DNA of 37,560 nucleotides, from assembly GCA_964455395.1 (NCBI GenBank), contig CAYVWB010000044.1, positions 1 through 37,560 of the forward strand, read 5' to 3'. The position numbers were made by a program, and so were the translations under genes. Within the stretch, counting starts at the first letter, position 1. Every line of letters begins with the position of its first letter. The DNA comes from CAYVWB01 sp964455395. Lineage in GTDB: Bacteria > Desulfobacterota > Desulfovibrionia > Desulfovibrionales > Desulfovibrionaceae. This document shows positions 34,560 through 37,560 of the stretch, piece by piece. The notes under the pieces are model-generated. The model worked only from the letters and a program-made list of their open reading frames with translations. It made no database searches and was not told where the DNA came from.

Positions 34560-35753
34560 ATGCGAACCCTCTACTTCGACTACAACGCCACCACGCCCGT
34601 GGCTCCGTGTGTGCGGCAGGCCATCCTGCCCCATCTGACAAACGACTACGGCAACCCAGGCTGCAGCCACGCCAAAGGTCGGGACGCCCAGCAAGCCGTG
34701 GCCCTCGGCCGCGCCCGCCTCGCAGCGTTGCTCAACGTCCCCCCCGACACGGTCTGCTTCACCAGCGGCGCCACGGAAGCCGACAATCTCGCCGTGCTGG
34801 GCGTGTGCGGGCCCCTCGCCGGGCCGCATCGGCGACGACAGCTCGCGCTTTCCGCCACGGAACATCCCGCCGTGGCCGCGCCCGCTGCCGTGTTGGCGCG
34901 ACATGGCGCGACCGTGGACACGCTCCCCGTGGACGCCGACGGCCTGCTGGAACTGGACGCCCTGGCTGACAGCCTGCAACGCAAGCCGCCGGGACTGCTG
35001 GCCATCATGCTGGCGAACAATGAGACGGGCGCGCTCCATCCCGTGGCCGAGGCTGCGGCCCTGGCGCATGCGCACGGTTGGCTCGTCCACTGCGACGCCG
35101 CACAGGCCGTGGGCAAGATTCCCGTGGATGTCCCGACGCTCGGCGTGGATTTCCTCGCCGTGGCCGGTCACAAATGCCACGCGCCCAAGGGCGTGGGCGC
35201 TCTCGTGGTCGCCACGGCGGCGGCTCGCGACGCCATTGCGCCCATCGTCTACGGCGGCGGTCAGGAAGGAAGCCTTCGGCCCGGCACGGAAAACGTCGCC
35301 TTCATCGCGGGGTTGGGCGCAGCCGCCGCGTTGGCGTCCGGAACCCTGGAGGATTGCGGGGCGCTTGAGGCGCAGGGGCTCGAGGCGGAAGCCATGCGTC
35401 AACGCGCCCTGGGCGAGCGTCTCCTGGCGGGCTTGACGACCCTGGACAGGCCGTTCACCCTTTTCGGTCCCGCCATGATGCGACCCGAGCGGCTGCCGCA
35501 GACCGCCAACGTGGGGTTCAGGGACCTCGCGGCGGGAGACCTCCTGGCGGCGTTGAACGCGCGTGGCGTCGCCGTCTCGGGTGGGGCGGCGTGTCACGCA
35601 GGGCAAGGCGGGGTCTCCGGGGTGCTCGCGGCCATGGGCGCCGATCCGGCGTACGCCCGCGGGGCTCTTCGCTTCAGCTGGGGGCGGGGGGTGCAGGAGG
35701 ACGATGTGGACGAACTGCTCGCGCGGCTGGAGTCGGCCTTCGCGTCGCTGTAG
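34560..35753 (+). CDS. cysteine desulfurase, NifS/IscS type
   Basis: A 397-residue PLP enzyme that takes sulfur from cysteine for Fe-S clusters or tRNA thiolation. The start YFDYNATTPVAP is the classic N-terminus, the PLP-contact residues are in TSGATEADNLAV and ATEHPAV, and the Schiff-base lysine lies in AGHKCHAPKG near residue 204. The persulfide Cys is in SGGAACHAG near 344, in place of the usual SGSACTSG. The gene stands alone; no IscU, IscR or NifU is adjacent, so its target is unknown. The ATG follows a TATAAG box by five bases. Confidence 0.92.
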   Translation: MRTLYFDYNATTPVAPCVRQAILPHLTNDYGNPGCSHAKGRDAQQAVALGRARLAALLNVPPDTVCFTSGATEADNLAVLGVCGPLAGPHRRRQLALSATEHPAVAAPAAVLARHGATVDTLPVDADGLLELDALADSLQRKPPGLLAIMLANNETGALHPVAEAAALAHAHGWLVHCDAAQAVGKIPVDVPTLGVDFLAVAGHKCHAPKGVGALVVATAAARDAIAPIVYGGGQEGSLRPGTENVAFIAGLGAAAALASGTLEDCGALEAQGLEAEAMRQRALGERLLAGLTTLDRPFTLFGPAMMRPERLPQTANVGFRDLAAGDLLAALNARGVAVSGGAACHAGQGGVSGVLAAMGADPAYARGALRFSWGRGVQEDDVDELLARLESAFASL

Positions 35754-36402
35754 GGGGTGAGGCGCAGACGTTTCCCGCAAGGACTGCGCGCACGACGACC
35801 CGAGCGAAGGTCCGATGGCCGGCGCGCCGGCCTCAGCTGCGATGGAGGTCCGCGTGTTCACGGCCGTCCTGCGCATGGTCTGCCATGCGACGAGAATCAG
35901 GGTGGCCGACGTGTTCACGAGGTCGCCAGGCGCGCAGAGCATTCTGCTTGTGCTGGCGAACGTGAACCCCACGAACAGGCCGACGTCCGGACTCCGGGCT
36001 GACGGCTCCGGAAGGATTGACGAGCGGGGACCCAGCTTCCCGAAACCGTTCGTCCCCACCGACGACGGGGTCTGGCGGGGGCGCCTCTTGAAGCGTTGCG
36101 ATGTGTCGGCGTCGCGAGCGACGTCATGCGGGCGTCAAGCGATACATTTCCTCCGATGCGAAAGGCCGTTCAGACGAAACGGGCTCCGGGTTCCCTCCGC
36201 GTCGAAGGGATGAGGGGGCGAAGGGGCGACTCGTTGGAAAGGGCGGCTTCCATTCATGCGCGCCTTTGCCGATCGCAATGGATGAGCGGCTGAAAACTGC
36301 AACAACGCTGGTCCATGACGGCAATTCTTCGGGAGGGGGTCGGTGGAGGGCGTGCATCGGAACGGAGTTCCTCGGGGGCTCGCGAGAAATGACCCTCGTT
36401 GT
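35754..36402. other. 649-bp intergenic region
   Basis: No gene could be supported on either strand; several open frames exist but have no ribosome site or recognisable domain. It contains the 16-bp palindrome GGCCGGCGCGCCGGCC at 35817-35832, 64 bp after the desulfurase stop. It lies between two convergent genes. Confidence 0.5.
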
Positions 36403-37455
36403 TCAATCCCCGGACTCCGCGAAGGGTTTTCCTTCCTTGTACAGCGCAAGCCGGTCGGTGAAGGCTGCGCGCAAATCTGCGTCGTCTTCGGAGAGGTTTT
36501 CGAGCGCTTCCTGCTGGGTGCGCACCGCCTCGGTGAAGCGGCCGGCGCGGGCTTGAGCCGCAGCCAGCGTCTCCAGAAAGATGGCGGAGCGGTCCAGGGC
36601 CACGGCGCGTTCGGCCAACTGCACGGCTTCATTGCCGTCACGCAAGGCTTTGTCCGGGGCGGCGGCGCGCAGCCAGGCGAGGTTGTTGAGCGCTTCGGCG
36701 AGGTCCGCATGGTCCTCTTCTGCTGAGGACTGTGCGATGGCGGCGGCGTAGTCTGCGGCGGCTTGGGTGAGATTCCCGGCGTCCTGGTGGACGAGGGCGC
36801 GGCCGAGGTGCGCTTCGGCGGCGTCTGTGGCGTCCAGGTCCATGGCGATGGCGGCGTCGAAGCGGGCGATGGCCGCGTCGAACTGTTCGAGCATGTGCAG
36901 AGCCGTTGCAGCGCTGAGAAGCGCGCTGGGCGACTGCGGCGCCACGGCTATGGCGGCTTCGGCGTCCGCCAACGCTTCCTCCATGCGGTCCAGCACGAGG
37001 AGTGCGCTGGCGCGGCCCAGCAGCACGTCCACATCTTCGGGGGCCAGAGCCTTGGCGGCGTCATAGTCCGGCATGGCGCCCGCGGCGTCGCCCAGGTCGC
37101 TTTTCAGCTCGGCGGCGAAGAGCGGCGGGTAGGGGTTTTCGGGGGCGAGTCGGCGGGCCTCGGCGTAATCCTGCAGCGCAGCTTCAACATTTTCGAGCTC
37201 CGCGCGCACCAGCCCTCGGGAGAGATACGCCTCCACGAGCTCCGGGTTGAGCCGCAAGGCGAGGTCCAGGTCCGCCAGCGCGCGTTCGGGATCGCCGAGA
37301 TCGTCGTACGCGTTGCCGCGGAAGAGATAGGCCTCGGCGAGGTCCTTGTCCTGGGCGATGGCTTTGTCCAGCACGTCGATGGCTTCGCGTTGGCGGCCCT
37401 CTTCGGCGAGGGTCATGCCTTGGCGCAGCAGGGCGAGGGGGTCGGCTTTGGGCAT
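36403..37455 (-). CDS. cytoplasmic TPR-repeat protein
   Basis: A 350-residue protein made almost wholly of tetratricopeptide repeats (about eight: EGRQREAIDVLDKAIAQD, LGDPERALADLDLALRLNP and so on to about 330), with no signal peptide or membrane helix. It should act as a binding scaffold in the cytoplasm; the partner is unknown. AGGAG lies 9 bases before the ATG at 37455, so the gene is complete in the window. The frame stays open to the window edge, but no ribosome site supports an earlier start. Nothing is recognised in 37456-37560. Confidence 0.8.
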   Translation of the reverse strand: MPKADPLALLRQGMTLAEEGRQREAIDVLDKAIAQDKDLAEAYLFRGNAYDDLGDPERALADLDLALRLNPELVEAYLSRGLVRAELENVEAALQDYAEARRLAPENPYPPLFAAELKSDLGDAAGAMPDYDAAKALAPEDVDVLLGRASALLVLDRMEEALADAEAAIAVAPQSPSALLSAATALHMLEQFDAAIARFDAAIAMDLDATDAAEAHLGRALVHQDAGNLTQAAADYAAAIAQSSAEEDHADLAEALNNLAWLRAAAPDKALRDGNEAVQLAERAVALDRSAIFLETLAAAQARAGRFTEAVRTQQEALENLSEDDADLRAAFTDRLALYKEGKPFAESGD

Positions 37456-37560
37456 GGCGGGTCTCCTGTGGCGGACGGGGCGAGGGGTGGCGGGGCTGGG
37501 GAAGCCGTCAGGATGCGAAGAACGCAGGCCCCGGGAAAAACGACGCAGCCGGCCCCCCAC

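Noticed and set aside
35815..36213. A 132-codon plus-strand frame after the cysteine desulfurase
   Set aside because: No ribosome site, domain or codon bias like that of the neighbours.

Overview
The window looks like a chromosomal segment of a high-GC member of the Desulfovibrionales or a close relative (Desulfobacterota). This is inferred from the gene set: a complete ATP-type phosphofructokinase gene, the gene order livK-H-M-G-F-guaB-guaA-tatB-tatC, and a ccm cluster whose CcmE carries cysteine instead of histidine at the haem site, a variant known from Desulfovibrio. Strong third-position GC bias opens very long false reading frames opposite many genes. No rRNA, tRNA, CRISPR array, insertion sequence or prophage was recognised.

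Layout. 1-3043: a PilZ protein cut by the left edge, whose visible N-terminus is a run of PHGYAPQP octapeptides; a convergent PHP-domain phosphoesterase; then a two-gene unit for a small coiled-coil membrane protein and a membrane-anchored AMIN-domain protein. 3069-8020, all on the minus strand: a sulfide:quinone/SelD-associated type FAD oxidoreductase, a CheX-like protein, a polar amino-acid ABC transporter (binding protein, permease, ATPase) and a 55-residue zinc-ribbon protein. 8659-11212: a ribbon-helix-helix plus PilZ fusion protein, convergent to an NtrC-like AAA+ regulator that has lost its GAFTGA loop and both arginine fingers. Between them lies a diverged tandem duplication of their two 3' ends. 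11366-12823: a TauE/SafE anion permease with a small membrane partner, preceded by a promoter region full of short dyads. 13116-16590: 6-phosphogluconate dehydrogenase (plus strand), a DUF1622 membrane protein and 6-phosphofructokinase.

16810-26619, minus strand: a long run livK-livH-livM-livG-livF-guaB-guaA-tatB-tatC. It covers branched-chain amino-acid uptake, GMP synthesis and Tat export. A terminator-like hairpin separates livK from livH and a strong terminator follows tatC. 27075-33057, minus strand: a cytochrome c maturation cluster ccmE-ccmF-ccmA-ccmB-ccmC-ccmD plus a membrane-anchored TPR protein; ccmG and ccmH are not in it. 33336-37455: a CNNM/CBS membrane protein, a divergent NifS-type cysteine desulfurase whose promoter suggests a leaderless mRNA, and a large cytoplasmic TPR protein.

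The most interesting points are the RHH-PilZ fusion next to a degenerate sigma-54-type activator and the partial duplication joining them; the octapeptide repeats on the first PilZ protein; the regularly spaced dyads at the tauE promoter; the Cys-type ccm cluster without ccmG/ccmH; and a sharply AT-rich patch inside gnd. All assignments are by reading motifs by eye; no database search was made.
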